The notes beneath the pieces were generated by a model. That model was not told the origin of the DNA and did no database searches. It saw nothing but the letters and a program-made list of their open reading frames with translations. From positions 62,001 through 126,000 of the forward strand of contig CAKZUK010000001.1 of assembly GCA_937921775.1 (NCBI GenBank): a DNA stretch of 64,000 bases, in the 5' to 3' direction. Every line of letters starts with the position of its first letter. The stretch's first letter is position 1. This document shows positions 8,909 through 17,981 of this stretch, piece after piece. Position numbers and translations under genes: made by a program. The stretch is from an uncultured Saprospiraceae bacterium (GTDB taxonomy: Bacteria; Bacteroidota; Bacteroidia; Chitinophagales; Saprospiraceae).

Positions 8909-11080
8909 TTAGCCAATCACTCCAACCTTATCCAACTCAAATGGTAATTTTCGAATCCGATTACCAGTCAAATTAAATATAGCATTTGTCAATGCAGGTG
9001 CAACGGGGGGTAATCCCGGTTCGCCAGCTCCAACAGGAGATTCTTCATTTTTCATAACGAAGATATCGAGCTCGGGAATTTCATTAATTCGGAGCATGCG
9101 GTAATTGTGGAAGTTAGAGTTTTGGGTAACACCATCTTTGACAATCATGGCATCTTTGTAAGCAGCAGTTAATCCCATTACGATACAACCTTCCGCTTGC
9201 GCAATGATGTTGTTTTCGTTCACCGCAATTCCACAATCTACAGCGGTGTGAATTTTTTCAATTTTGACACCAGTTCCAGTCTTAGAGATATAAACAACAT
9301 GCGCTGCCGTTGCTTGAAAGCAATGTGAAATCGCAACTCCTTTGCCCCATCCTTCCGGTAGTGCTTTGTCCCAATCAGAACGTTGGCGAAGTGTCTTCAA
9401 TAATTTATGTTTGCGTTCGTCATCTTCAAGGAGGTCAAGTCTAAAATCCATTGGATCTTTTTTGGCGGCTACAGCCAACTCATCTATAAAACTTTCGTGC
9501 GCAAAAACATTTGTAGAACTATAAACAGACCGCCACCAAAGTAAAGGCATTGGATCTACATCCATGAAAACGTATTTGCTTCGATAATTCGGAATAGTGT
9601 AATACTCATGAAGGGGTGCCATGGCAGAGCCGGGAACCTTCGTAGAAGCATCTCTCCCAAATAGTGCATGACCAATGGAAGGTGTCACTACTTTATGCTC
9701 CAGCGAATCAATCTTTCCTTCAGCGCTCAAGGTACCACGAAGTGCATTGACAGAACCTGGCCGGAAAGGACCATTCATGGTATCTTCTTCTCTAGTCCAT
9801 AAAACTCGAACTGGCTTTCCAATTTTCTTAGACAAATCACAAGCTTGCAAAATTGGACCATGAATCAACCGACGACCAAATGCACCTCCCAAAAATGGGA
9901 TATTGATGGTGATGTTTTCGGGTTTTATTTCCAACATTTTTGCCATTTCGCCTTTGCACCATCCAGGTGTTTGAGTGGTCGCCCAAACTTCCGCTTTATC
10001 GCCTTTTACATCAGCCAAGCATCCCATCGGTTCGATAGGAGAGTGGGAGAGGAAAGGTGTTTCGTAGGTCGCTTCAAAGGGAGTATCTGATTTTGCGAAA
10101 GCAGTTTCAAACTGTCCATTTTCTTTATCGAGCATGCCATCCTCTTTTGTTTTGGAATGCATGGTTTTAAAAATATCTTCTGTAGAAATAGCGTGCTTGT
10201 TATCTTCCCAACTTACTTTCAACGCACGTGCGCCTTGTAAGGCAGCCCAATAGGTATCCGCAATCACAGCCACAGCTTCTTGCGTATTTTTGAAAAGAGG
10301 TCGAACGGTTTTGACTACATCTGTCACGCCAGCGATCTTTCGAGTATCCGCATCATCGATGCTTTTTACCGTTCCCTTCCAACCCGGACAATGGACAATA
10401 GAAGCATACACCATTCCTTCCACGCGCATGTCGATACCAAAATTGGCGCTACCATTTACCTTGCTATTGATGTCCGTTCGTTTCTTACTTTTGCCAATAT
10501 ATTTGAACTCGGAAATTGCTTTGAGTTCAATCGTTTCTGGAACTTCAATGTCTTTTGCTTTTTCAACTAAGTCACCATAGGACAACTTAACACCTTCTTT
10601 CCCAATCACAAAACCGTTGTCGGTACTCGTATCTTTAATGTCAATTCCCCAGGTATTGGCAGCAGCTTGTCGCAACATGTGTCTGGCAGAGGCACCAAGA
10701 TTTCGAAGTGGCATCCACATATCACGAACACTTCCGCTACCACCTACACCTTGTGGTCCGTAACGTTCTTCATCGCCTTTAGCTATTTTTATGCTAATGC
10801 CATCTGGATCAACATCCAGTTCCTCCGCTAGAATCAAGGGGATGGAATGGAAAGTTCCTTGGCCCATTTCCGGTTTGTGCGCCATGATGGTGATGAGTCC
10901 AGAAGGATCAATATTCAGGTAATTATTTAAAGCCAAACCAATCGCTTCATTGTCAATATTGGTTTTTAATAAATTGATGATGCCCGGTACTTCATCTACC
11001 TTACATTGTGTCAAACTAAAACCGACAAACAATCCAGCTCCAGTGAGCCCTGTATTTCTTAGAAATGATCTACGTTTCAT
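8909..11080 (-). CDS. iorB: Molybdopterin-binding oxidoreductase large subunit (isoquinoline 1-oxidoreductase beta type)
   Basis: 723 residues. The N-terminus MKRRSFLRNTGLTGAGLFVG carries a twin-arginine signal, so the enzyme is exported folded with its cofactor. The body matches the IorB branch of the xanthine dehydrogenase family: MGQGTFHSIPLILAEEL, GPQGVGGSGSVRDMW, GGAFGRRL, and the conserved glutamate in VGAGEPGLPPVAPA (E687), which is the catalytic base in this family. It probably hydroxylates an N-heterocycle or oxidises an aldehyde at a Mo cofactor; the substrate is unknown. It pairs with the [2Fe-2S] subunit upstream on the same strand. No cytochrome c subunit gene is adjacent. Confidence 0.92.
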   Translation of the reverse strand: MKRRSFLRNTGLTGAGLFVGFSLTQCKVDEVPGIINLLKTNIDNEAIGLALNNYLNIDPSGLITIMAHKPEMGQGTFHSIPLILAEELDVDPDGISIKIAKGDEERYGPQGVGGSGSVRDMWMPLRNLGASARHMLRQAAANTWGIDIKDTSTDNGFVIGKEGVKLSYGDLVEKAKDIEVPETIELKAISEFKYIGKSKKRTDINSKVNGSANFGIDMRVEGMVYASIVHCPGWKGTVKSIDDADTRKIAGVTDVVKTVRPLFKNTQEAVAVIADTYWAALQGARALKVSWEDNKHAISTEDIFKTMHSKTKEDGMLDKENGQFETAFAKSDTPFEATYETPFLSHSPIEPMGCLADVKGDKAEVWATTQTPGWCKGEMAKMLEIKPENITINIPFLGGAFGRRLIHGPILQACDLSKKIGKPVRVLWTREEDTMNGPFRPGSVNALRGTLSAEGKIDSLEHKVVTPSIGHALFGRDASTKVPGSAMAPLHEYYTIPNYRSKYVFMDVDPMPLLWWRSVYSSTNVFAHESFIDELAVAAKKDPMDFRLDLLEDDERKHKLLKTLRQRSDWDKALPEGWGKGVAISHCFQATAAHVVYISKTGTGVKIEKIHTAVDCGIAVNENNIIAQAEGCIVMGLTAAYKDAMIVKDGVTQNSNFHNYRMLRINEIPELDIFVMKNEESPVGAGEPGLPPVAPALTNAIFNLTGNRIRKLPFELDKVGVIG

Positions 11081-11189
11081 TTTTTTTGATTTAAATTCTG
11101 CTTTATTCGAACAGATTTTTTACAAACTTTAACTCAGTCTTATTTTTCAAAAACAGAATTTTTATAACTCAGTTCAGCAACCGCAGGCT

Positions 11190-11257
11190 GTTTCGGCGAT
11201 TACCTGCCCGATCTACCTGACTAGCAAGAGAGACTGGCTAGATGGATTTACCGAAAC
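11190..11257. repeat. Dyad between iorA and iorB
   Basis: GTTTCGG (11190-11196) is matched by CCGAAAC (11251-11257), with an inner CTAGC/GCTAG pair (11221-11225/11237-11241). It lies in the unusually long 196-base gap between two subunit genes expected to be co-transcribed. It could be an attenuator, a processing hairpin, or simply an inserted dyad. Confidence 0.45.
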
Positions 11258-11276
11258 ATTAAAAGGTGCACTAAAG

Positions 11277-11735
11277 CTAGCCAACAGCAGCCCGTTTTAT
11301 CGCCTTACGAATCCGATCATAAGTTCCACAACGACAAATATTTCCCTGCATAGCTTCATCAATCTGTTCGTCAGTAGGACTGGCATGTGTTTTAAGTAAA
11401 GCAACCGCCGACATGATCTGACCACTTTGGCAATAGCCACATTGAGGTACTTGTTCTTCTATCCATGCTTCTTGTACCGCATGTAATTTGTCCTCTGTTC
11501 CAATGCCTTCGATGGTCGTAATCTTTTTGCCTTTTGCAGAAGCTAAAGGAACTGAGCAAGAACGAATAGGTTCTCCGTCCATATGCATGGTACAGGCTCC
11601 ACATTGAGCGATTCCACAACCGAATTTACTGCCTGTCAGTCCAACGAAATCTCGAACAGCCCAAAGTAAGGGCATTGATTCGTCGGCGTCAATTGTATAG
11701 GATTTTCCGTTAATGGAGAGTTTGATTTGACCCAT
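11277..11735 (-). CDS. iorA: [2Fe-2S] subunit of isoquinoline 1-oxidoreductase-type enzyme
   Basis: 152 residues, the standard size for the small iron-sulfur subunit. Plant-ferredoxin-type cluster ligands are C40, C45, C48 and C60 ([12 protein letters not shown] ... RSC); the second alpha-helical cluster uses C99, C102, C134 and C136 (QCGYCQSGQ ... GNICRCGTY). It passes electrons from the Mo site of IorB. It has no signal peptide and would be co-exported with the Tat-carrying large subunit (family knowledge). The start [13 protein letters not shown] is the only good choice. Confidence 0.93.
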   Translation of the reverse strand: MGQIKLSINGKSYTIDADESMPLLWAVRDFVGLTGSKFGCGIAQCGACTMHMDGEPIRSCSVPLASAKGKKITTIEGIGTEDKLHAVQEAWIEEQVPQCGYCQSGQIMSAVALLKTHASPTDEQIDEAMQGNICRCGTYDRIRKAIKRAAVG

Positions 11736-12162
11736 GGTGTTTGTAGTTTTATTGAATCATTAAGGTATGGAATAATTATGAATTTTCATAATATGTTGAT
11801 GGAAGACTAAACACTGAAAATTTCTGTAAATGGTAGTTTCTTTAGCTTTGCTAGGTCAAATTCGTAATAAGTGCTAAAGGGCTACTTCTGTCTTTCGTCC
11901 TCAGTCCTGTCTAGCGGTCTGTTTAGCTGGCAGATAGATCAGATAGGTCAATTCTATTCAGATTTATTTAACACAAATAAAAAGGATGTTCAAAATATAT
12001 TTACTAATATTGTTATATCTTTAAGAGACCATATCTCCCACTTCTGAAAGAACAAGCGTAGCGGAAGTGAAACATCCACCCTGTTGAGTTTAATAAAAAA
12101 TACTTGTAACAGCCGCTTATTGCTGTTGCAGGTCGTTTTGATTTAGATTTTATACCTTTTTA
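11736..12162. other. Intergenic region between divergent genes
   Basis: This 5' region is shared by iorA (minus) and the receptor-L-domain gene (plus). No protein-coding frame is convincing; the longest small frames encode a dozen or so residues. A pairing AACAGC/GCTGTT sits near 12108-12126. Both promoters must be here but I could not place a consensus -33/-7 pair with confidence. Confidence 0.55.
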
Positions 12163-12180
12163 GTTACTCTTAGGAGTAAC
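12163..12180 (+). promoter_or_regulatory. Hairpin in the 5' leader
   Basis: A perfect 7-base stem, GTTACTC (12163-12169) and GAGTAAC (12174-12180) with loop TTAG, ends 17 bases before the ATG at 12198. It could stabilise the leader, bind a regulator or control ribosome access. Confidence 0.45.
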
Positions 12181-12197
12181 ACCAAAAACCGATTACT

Positions 12198-14240
12198 ATG
12201 TACAAACTTTACCTAAGTTTATTGGTAATGCTTTGTTGTGTTACTATTAGTTTCACACAAACTTGTCCTACCGGAAATCTTACCTTAAGCTCTCAAGCTG
12301 ATATTGACGACTTTGCTACTAACTATCCAGCTTGTACTGTGATGGAGCATAATCTGACTATAAATAGTTTTATTTCTGCTGATATCACCAACTTGAACGG
12401 GCTTTCACAACTGGAAGCGATTGAGGGTAATTTATCATTCAATTTAAATCCTGCCTTGATTAATTTATCTGGCTTAGAAAACCTGATAAGCATAGGAGGT
12501 GATTGTTCGTTTTTTCAAAATGCGATGTTAAGTAGTACTGTCGGATTAGAAAACCTAGCCAGCATTGGCGGATATTTACAAATCTTCGATAATGATGCAC
12601 TCACCCATCTGGAGGATTTGGACAATGTAACAACACTCGGTTCTCACATCTTGATAAATGGCAATCTTTCGCTAGAAGTCATTTCTGCATTGTCTAGCCT
12701 GACTAGCTCTGGAAGCTATCTAAGTATAAACGATAATCCAGCACTTCATGATTTATCGGGTTTGAATAACTTAATATCTATAAATGGATTTTTGAAAATA
12801 AATAACAACGATAGTCTAGAGGACCTAAATGCCTTTTCAAATCTTACAGGAATTAATGGTTACATCGATGTGAATGAAAATGCTAGTTTGATTAGCTTAA
12901 AGGGCTTGGAGCAAATTGATCCAATCACAATTAGTGATTTAGAAATAACAAATAATGCCAGATTGATGCTTTGCGAAGCTGCTAGTATTTGTAGCTATCT
13001 TGAAAGTGGAGGTGTTCGATTGATTGAAACCAATGGTTGTGGTTGCAACTTAGAAACAGATGTTGTTTCATTTTGTGATGATGTGTGTACAAACAATGGA
13101 TATACTTTTACTAGTCAATTCGAACTCAATAATTTTATTTTAGATAATCCAAGCTGTCGGAGAATTTATGGTGATGTCATCATTGAAGAAACTATTGCTG
13201 GCGATATTACTGACTTTAGTGGTTTAGCAAATGTAGGTTCCATTATCGGTCATTTACAAATCAAAAATAATACAACAGCTTCCAATTTAACAGGGCTTGA
13301 TAACCTAGTAGCGATCGCAGGTGATCTTATCCTTGACGGAAATACAAGCTTGACAACAGTAGATGGTTTGGACTTACTAAAATTGACTTATGGTGACCTT
13401 GTCATTCAAAACAACGCGCAATTAAATAGTCTTACTGACTTGAGTAATTTGATAGAAATAGATGGTCTTATAAACATTGATAATAACGCGGTCCTTAATA
13501 CTTTACAGGGCATTGGTTCTATTGATCCATCAGGGATATCTGATTTGTTTATACAAAATAATAACACGCTTTCGACCTGTGCGATCGAAAGTATTTGTGG
13601 ATATTTAGATATCAGTGGAACAGCTACCATTAGCGCTAATGCTATCGATTGTAATTCAACGCTTACTGTTGAAACGGCCTGTGGAGCCTTGCCCGTTGAC
13701 TTGATTTCATTTTCTGCACGAAAGCTCGAAACCGCTATTCAATTGGATTGGCAAACGGCTTCTGAAGAGAATAATGCAGGTTTCGAAATCCATAAATCAA
13801 GTGAGGGTTCTAATTGGGGAATTATAGGGTGGATGGATGGAAGAGGAACGACAGAAGCTTTACAAGCTTACGAATTCACTGACCGCTCTCCTTACCTTGG
13901 AGATAATTATTATCGTCTAAAGCAAATTGACTTTGACGGTAAGTTTGAATTTTCCAACATTGTAAATATGAAAGGTGAGCTGCCAAATGTTGCCATCCAA
14001 GTGATTCCAAATCCATCTCCCGGCAATGTAGAAATTAGCATTGCTAATCCAAATAAGTTCAAAATGCTGGCGACACTTTTTAATAGTAGGGGGGAAGTAG
14101 TTTGGCGGTCACAATTAATTGATAATGAAGTACTTTGGTCTAGTCGCTTTGACTTGAAAGATGCAGGCTTGTACTTTGTTTCTGTACAGATTGGAAAGGA
14201 GGTTTATTCGGAGAAATTGTTGGTGATTAGTGAGGAGTGA
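12198..14240 (+). CDS. Receptor-L-domain (leucine-rich) surface protein with T9SS tail
   Basis: 680 residues. Signal peptide MYKLYLSLLVMLCCVTISFTQ. Two tandem halves of ~210 residues each start with a Cys-rich cap (CPTGNLTLSSQADIDDFA; CTNNGYTFTSQFELNNFI) and carry repeats such as LSGLENLISIGG and LTGLDNLVAIAGDL, as in eukaryotic receptor-L and bacterial LRR-like solenoids; each closes with a Cys cluster (CEAASICSYL; CAIESICGYL). A linker LPVDLISFSARKLETAIQLD, also present in the protein at 21748-23190, leads into a type A T9SS tail (IQVIPNPSPGNVEISI ... LKDAGLYFVSVQ). Probably a surface recognition or adhesion protein (inference). Confidence 0.88.
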   Translation: MYKLYLSLLVMLCCVTISFTQTCPTGNLTLSSQADIDDFATNYPACTVMEHNLTINSFISADITNLNGLSQLEAIEGNLSFNLNPALINLSGLENLISIGGDCSFFQNAMLSSTVGLENLASIGGYLQIFDNDALTHLEDLDNVTTLGSHILINGNLSLEVISALSSLTSSGSYLSINDNPALHDLSGLNNLISINGFLKINNNDSLEDLNAFSNLTGINGYIDVNENASLISLKGLEQIDPITISDLEITNNARLMLCEAASICSYLESGGVRLIETNGCGCNLETDVVSFCDDVCTNNGYTFTSQFELNNFILDNPSCRRIYGDVIIEETIAGDITDFSGLANVGSIIGHLQIKNNTTASNLTGLDNLVAIAGDLILDGNTSLTTVDGLDLLKLTYGDLVIQNNAQLNSLTDLSNLIEIDGLINIDNNAVLNTLQGIGSIDPSGISDLFIQNNNTLSTCAIESICGYLDISGTATISANAIDCNSTLTVETACGALPVDLISFSARKLETAIQLDWQTASEENNAGFEIHKSSEGSNWGIIGWMDGRGTTEALQAYEFTDRSPYLGDNYYRLKQIDFDGKFEFSNIVNMKGELPNVAIQVIPNPSPGNVEISIANPNKFKMLATLFNSRGEVVWRSQLIDNEVLWSSRFDLKDAGLYFVSVQIGKEVYSEKLLVISEE

Positions 14241-14247
14241 TTTTAGA

Positions 14248-14276
14248 ATTAGAATGAGCCTGCCTCATTCCAATTC
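14248..14276. terminator. Bidirectional terminator
   Basis: The inverted repeat AATTAGAATGAG / CTCATTCCAATT (one mismatch, 5-base loop) lies in the 46-base gap between two convergent stop codons. It is AT-flanked on both sides, as expected for shared termination. Confidence 0.65.
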
Positions 14277-14286
14277 CAATCCTCAT

Positions 14287-15174
14287 TCAAAACCGATCCG
14301 CTTCCCGGCCCATGATTCGCTGAAACTTTTTAGGAAACTCTACCTCAGCAACAACCCGCTTCCCACTAACCGGGTGGGTAAACTCCATTCTACAGGAGCA
14401 TAGAAATAATCCTTTACCATGTATGGTCTTTACGCCTTCAGCATACATTTTGTCACCAGCGATTGGACAGCCAATCGACAATAAATGTTTGCGTAATTGA
14501 TGCGTACGTCCCGTCACAGGTTTCATACTTACGTAGGACATTTTACCAAAAACACGAGAAGGAACGGACTTGATTCGTTCGTATTTTGTCAAAGCCTTCT
14601 TATCGTCGATATCCGTATTGATTTCTCCCTTTTGAGGAACTTCTCCATGAGTAAGCGCATGATAGGTTTTGTTGACTTTATTTTGCTGAAAAGCTTTTCC
14701 CATTTTAATCAAAGCCGTTTTTGTTTTGGCAAGCATAACGAGGCCACAAGTAGGCAAGTCGATCCGATGTACAGCCACAGGGCGAGGTAGTGCGTCAGGT
14801 TCTCGATTGTTGAGATTAATTTTTGCCAAGGCATTTTCGACAGTTTTAAATCGATTGCCGTTCACCGCAATGCCTCCCGGTTTATTAATAATGATGAGAA
14901 AATTATCTTCAAAGACAACAGGAAGATCAATATCATATTTCTTCACGGCTTTGATGCTAGAGCCTCTGATTTCAACCAGATCGCCATCATTTACATAGTC
15001 GCCCGTCTTTGCCACACGTTGATTGAGATAGATCAAACCTGCAGAGATAGCCTTCTTTGTAGCGCTTTTACTTCCAAGAGTTGGGAATATTTGGCCAGCA
15101 TAATCACTGATTCTCGTGTTCGGAGAAACTGATTTAACCTTGTGAGACCAACCTTTTTTTGTTTTCTTTGCCAT
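14287..15174 (-). CDS. RluA-family 23S rRNA/tRNA pseudouridine synthase
   Basis: 295 residues from the ATG at 15174 (MAKKTKKGWSHKVK). A longer frame reaches 15219, but the -7 box at 15192-15199 places the transcript start inside that extension, so the shorter start is preferred. An N-terminal S4-like RNA-binding domain is followed by the catalytic domain with VHRIDLPTCGLVMLAKT, whose Asp is the nucleophile; the usual HRLDxxTSG motif is HRIDLPTCG here. GRTHQLRKHL is the conserved RluA signature. It isomerises specific uridines in RNA; the target site is not predictable. Confidence 0.92.
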   Translation of the reverse strand: MAKKTKKGWSHKVKSVSPNTRISDYAGQIFPTLGSKSATKKAISAGLIYLNQRVAKTGDYVNDGDLVEIRGSSIKAVKKYDIDLPVVFEDNFLIIINKPGGIAVNGNRFKTVENALAKINLNNREPDALPRPVAVHRIDLPTCGLVMLAKTKTALIKMGKAFQQNKVNKTYHALTHGEVPQKGEINTDIDDKKALTKYERIKSVPSRVFGKMSYVSMKPVTGRTHQLRKHLLSIGCPIAGDKMYAEGVKTIHGKGLFLCSCRMEFTHPVSGKRVVAEVEFPKKFQRIMGREADRF

Positions 15175-15191
15175 AGTGAATATTTGAGCCT

Positions 15192-15199
15192 CAAATGTA
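15192..15199 (-). promoter_or_regulatory. -7 promoter box TACATTTG
   Basis: On the minus strand this matches TAnnTTTG exactly. It predicts a start near 15187 and a leader of about 13 bases to the ATG at 15174, which fixes the start of the pseudouridine synthase. Confidence 0.55.
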
Positions 15200-15340
15200 C
15201 TGAATTTTGGCCAGACCACTTCGCTAAGAGATTAGCCACTTTCGCAATGACATGAATGTAGCTTCCTCGATAGAAAGCAGTTTACTAAAAGGGATCTTTC
15301 ATCAGAAGGAGCTCTTAGAATTAAGAAAAAAATAAAGACA

Positions 15341-16276
15341 ATGAATAAGCAAGCATTACAAGACACCGCAAATAGAATTGGAAAATACATCCACAGAACA
15401 CCGGTACTTAGCTCAACCATGTTGAATGAAATAGCTGGAGCTTCCGTCTATTTCAAGTGTGAAAATTTCCAGAGAATGGGTGCTTTTAAAATGAGAGGTG
15501 CGGCAAGTGCGATCTTAAACCTTTCAGAAGTGGATCAAAAAAAGGGAGTCGTAACACATTCTTCCGGCAACTTTGGTCAAGCAGTGGCTTTAGCAGCAAA
15601 GAGTCTGGGAGTTAAAGCCTACATTGTCATGCCTTCTTCTGCACCAGCGGTAAAGCAAGCTGCGGTAAAAGCTTATGGAGGAGTGATTACGATTAGTGCG
15701 CCAACCTTAGAAGCTCGAGAGGCAGAAAGTCAAAAAATTATTGATTCAACTGGTGCGACATTTTTACATCCTTCTAATGATTTGGATGTAATCCTTGGAC
15801 AGGGAACTGCAGCAATGGAATTGTTGGAAGAGCAAGCTGAGCTTGATGTTTTGATGACGCCTGTTGGTGGTGGTGGCTTGGTTGCAGGAACAGCACTTGC
15901 CGGGCACTTTTTTGGTAAAAAATGTGTAACCATTGGTGGCGAACCTTTTGAAGCAGATGATGCTTATCGCTCACTCATCAGCGGAAAGATAGAAACGAAT
16001 GAAACTGCTAATACCATTGCAGATGGATTGCGGACCACGCTTGGAGATATTAATTTTCCAATCATTCAGAAATATGTGGACTCTATTATTCGTGTAGAAG
16101 AGGAGGAAATTGTAGCAGCCTTGCGTTTGATTTGGGAACGTATGAAAATAGTTATAGAACCATCTTGTGCCGTTCCTTTTGCGGCCTTGTTACGAGAGAA
16201 AGAACGTTTTGCTGGAAAGCGGATTGGAATTATTATTTCGGGTGGTAATGTTGATTTGGGGGCTTTGCCTTTTTAA
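15341..16276 (+). CDS. PLP-dependent threonine/serine dehydratase (or serine racemase-like)
   Basis: 311 residues, fold type II PLP enzyme. The PLP lysine is K50 in RMGAFKMRGA; the phosphate-binding glycine loop is PVGGGGLVAG; the cofactor-pyridine region near the C-terminus is IIISGGNVDL. There is no C-terminal ACT regulatory domain, so it is the short catabolic or racemase-like form rather than biosynthetic IlvA. It probably deaminates threonine or serine to the 2-oxo acid plus ammonia in the cytoplasm; racemase activity cannot be excluded. Confidence 0.9.
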   Translation: MNKQALQDTANRIGKYIHRTPVLSSTMLNEIAGASVYFKCENFQRMGAFKMRGAASAILNLSEVDQKKGVVTHSSGNFGQAVALAAKSLGVKAYIVMPSSAPAVKQAAVKAYGGVITISAPTLEAREAESQKIIDSTGATFLHPSNDLDVILGQGTAAMELLEEQAELDVLMTPVGGGGLVAGTALAGHFFGKKCVTIGGEPFEADDAYRSLISGKIETNETANTIADGLRTTLGDINFPIIQKYVDSIIRVEEEEIVAALRLIWERMKIVIEPSCAVPFAALLREKERFAGKRIGIIISGGNVDLGALPF

Positions 16277-16370
16277 TTGAAATTAAAACAAGTTCATAAA
16301 CTCTATTAATAATAAGCGAGTTCATTTTTAATGAGATTAAAGTTGTCTGAATTTTAGAACCAATAAAACA

Positions 16371-16943
16371 ATGAAAATAATAGCAGAAACAGACCGACTA
16401 GTTTTACGTCATTTCATTACAGCAGATGATCAGGCGCTTTTTGAATTGGATCGTAATCCAAATGTGTTGACTTATTTGAATACGCCTCCGGTTGAAAAGA
16501 TCGAGGTGATTCAAGCTATGATTGCTAGAGTTCAAAAAGAATATGAAACGCATGGAGTAGGAAGGGTAGCTGTGGTTCTAAGAGAGACTCAGGAAACCAT
16601 TGGTTGGGCAGGGTTGAAGTACATTAGTTCTGAGATCAATGGACATATCAATTATTACGATCTGGGTTATCGTTTTATCGAACGAATGTGGGGCAATGGC
16701 TATGGATATGAAGCAGCAAAGGCAACACTTGATTATGCTTATAATGATTTGAAATTGAAGGAGGTATTTGCAACAGCTATGTTAGATCATAAGGTATCGA
16801 GAAGGATTTTAGAAAAAATTGGTTTGAAATATATTGAAGATTGTGATTATGATGGAGTGCCGCATGCTTGGTACAAGGGAGAGAATGAAAGGAGCGAAAA
16901 CTTGAAGGACATTCCAGACAGGAAACCTAATAAGGTCGACTGA
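16371..16943 (+). CDS. GNAT acetyltransferase, RimJ/RimL type
   Basis: 190 residues. It opens with TDRLVLRHFITADDQALFEL, the usual start of RimJ/RimL-type GNATs, and has the acetyl-CoA loop region RMWGNGYGYEAAKATLDYA. Such enzymes acetylate protein N-termini, small amines or antibiotics; the substrate is unknown. The last ~25 residues are charged and extend past the normal domain end. It follows the dehydratase by 94 bases on the same strand and may be co-transcribed. Confidence 0.9.
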   Translation: MKIIAETDRLVLRHFITADDQALFELDRNPNVLTYLNTPPVEKIEVIQAMIARVQKEYETHGVGRVAVVLRETQETIGWAGLKYISSEINGHINYYDLGYRFIERMWGNGYGYEAAKATLDYAYNDLKLKEVFATAMLDHKVSRRILEKIGLKYIEDCDYDGVPHAWYKGENERSENLKDIPDRKPNKVD

Positions 16944-17105
16944 GAATTGATTTTGGCATTCGGGGCAGGTTTAAAAATTTTGATAGAAGTGATGCAGCCA
17001 AAAAATCCAGACAACTGAATTGCTGGCCGAGCTGTAATGTCCTGTGATCTTCAAAGCTAGGACCTCCTTCAATCCCTCCCATTTCCAACTTTTCCCAAAT
17101 TTACT

Positions 17106-17113
17106 TATCTTCG
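17106..17113 (+). promoter_or_regulatory. -7 promoter box TATCTTCG
   Basis: A one-mismatch variant of TAnnTTTG ends only four bases before the ATG at 17118. The transcript would then be leaderless or nearly so. Confidence 0.5.
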
Positions 17114-17117
17114 CCTC

Positions 17118-17981
17118 ATGAACAAAAACACAATAAGAATAGGAGGTGTACCTGAACATTTTAACCTGCCTATTCATTTGGCCATTGAGGAAGAAGCCTT
17201 TGAAACAAGAGGAATTAATGTTGTGTGGACGACATTTAAAGGAGGTACGGGGCAAATGACAAAGGCACTTCGAGAAGGAAAGATTGATCTCTGTGTATTA
17301 TTGACGGAAGGCATTATCACGGATATTGTGAATGGCAACCCGAGCAAGATTATCAGTGAATATATAACGACTCCGCTGACTTGGGGAATTCATACTTCTG
17401 TAAAAAATACACTAAAATATTATCAGGATATTTACGAAAAAAACTATGCAATTAGCCGTTTTGGTTCGGGTTCGCATTTGATGGCAATCGTAGATGCTAA
17501 TACCAATTCGAAAAAAATAAATAAAGAACAATTTAAAGTCATAAAGAACTTGGAAGGAGCACTTGAGTCTTTGGATAAGTTAGAGACCGATGTTTTCTAT
17601 TGGGAAAAATATACGACCAAGCCTTATGTCGATGCTGGTCAGCTAAGAAGGGTAGGAGAATATAAAACGCCTTGGCCTTGTTTTGTTATCGCTGCTACGG
17701 ATAAAATACTTGAAGAACAACCGGAAAATGTAATTCGAACATTGCGAACAATCCACGATAGCTGCGATCGCTTTCAGCAAGATGAGACTAACTCCATTCC
17801 TTTGGTCAGCAAACGCTATGACCTTGTCCTCGAAGATGTTGAACGTTGGTATCATAATACTGGCTGGGCCATTCATGGTTGGGTTTCTGACAAAATGCTA
17901 AAGTCTGTAATCTTTCAATTGTACATGGCGGATATTGTCGACAAGGAAGCTGTTATTCCTGAGCTTATTTGGCGGCGTTGA
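17118..17981 (+). CDS. Cytoplasmic periplasmic-binding-protein-like protein (SsuA/THI5, Ca3427-like)
   Basis: 287 residues with a type 2 periplasmic binding fold: IRIGGVPEHFNLPIHLAIEE, then WTTFKGGTGQMTKALREGKIDL, and SRFGSGSHLMA. It resembles the Ca3427-like branch of the SsuA/THI5 group. There is no signal peptide or lipobox and no ABC permease or ATPase next to it, so it probably works in the cytoplasm as a sensor or enzyme rather than in transport (inference). The ligand is unknown. The -7 box lies directly before the ATG. Confidence 0.83.
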   Translation: MNKNTIRIGGVPEHFNLPIHLAIEEEAFETRGINVVWTTFKGGTGQMTKALREGKIDLCVLLTEGIITDIVNGNPSKIISEYITTPLTWGIHTSVKNTLKYYQDIYEKNYAISRFGSGSHLMAIVDANTNSKKINKEQFKVIKNLEGALESLDKLETDVFYWEKYTTKPYVDAGQLRRVGEYKTPWPCFVIAATDKILEEQPENVIRTLRTIHDSCDRFQQDETNSIPLVSKRYDLVLEDVERWYHNTGWAIHGWVSDKMLKSVIFQLYMADIVDKEAVIPELIWRR

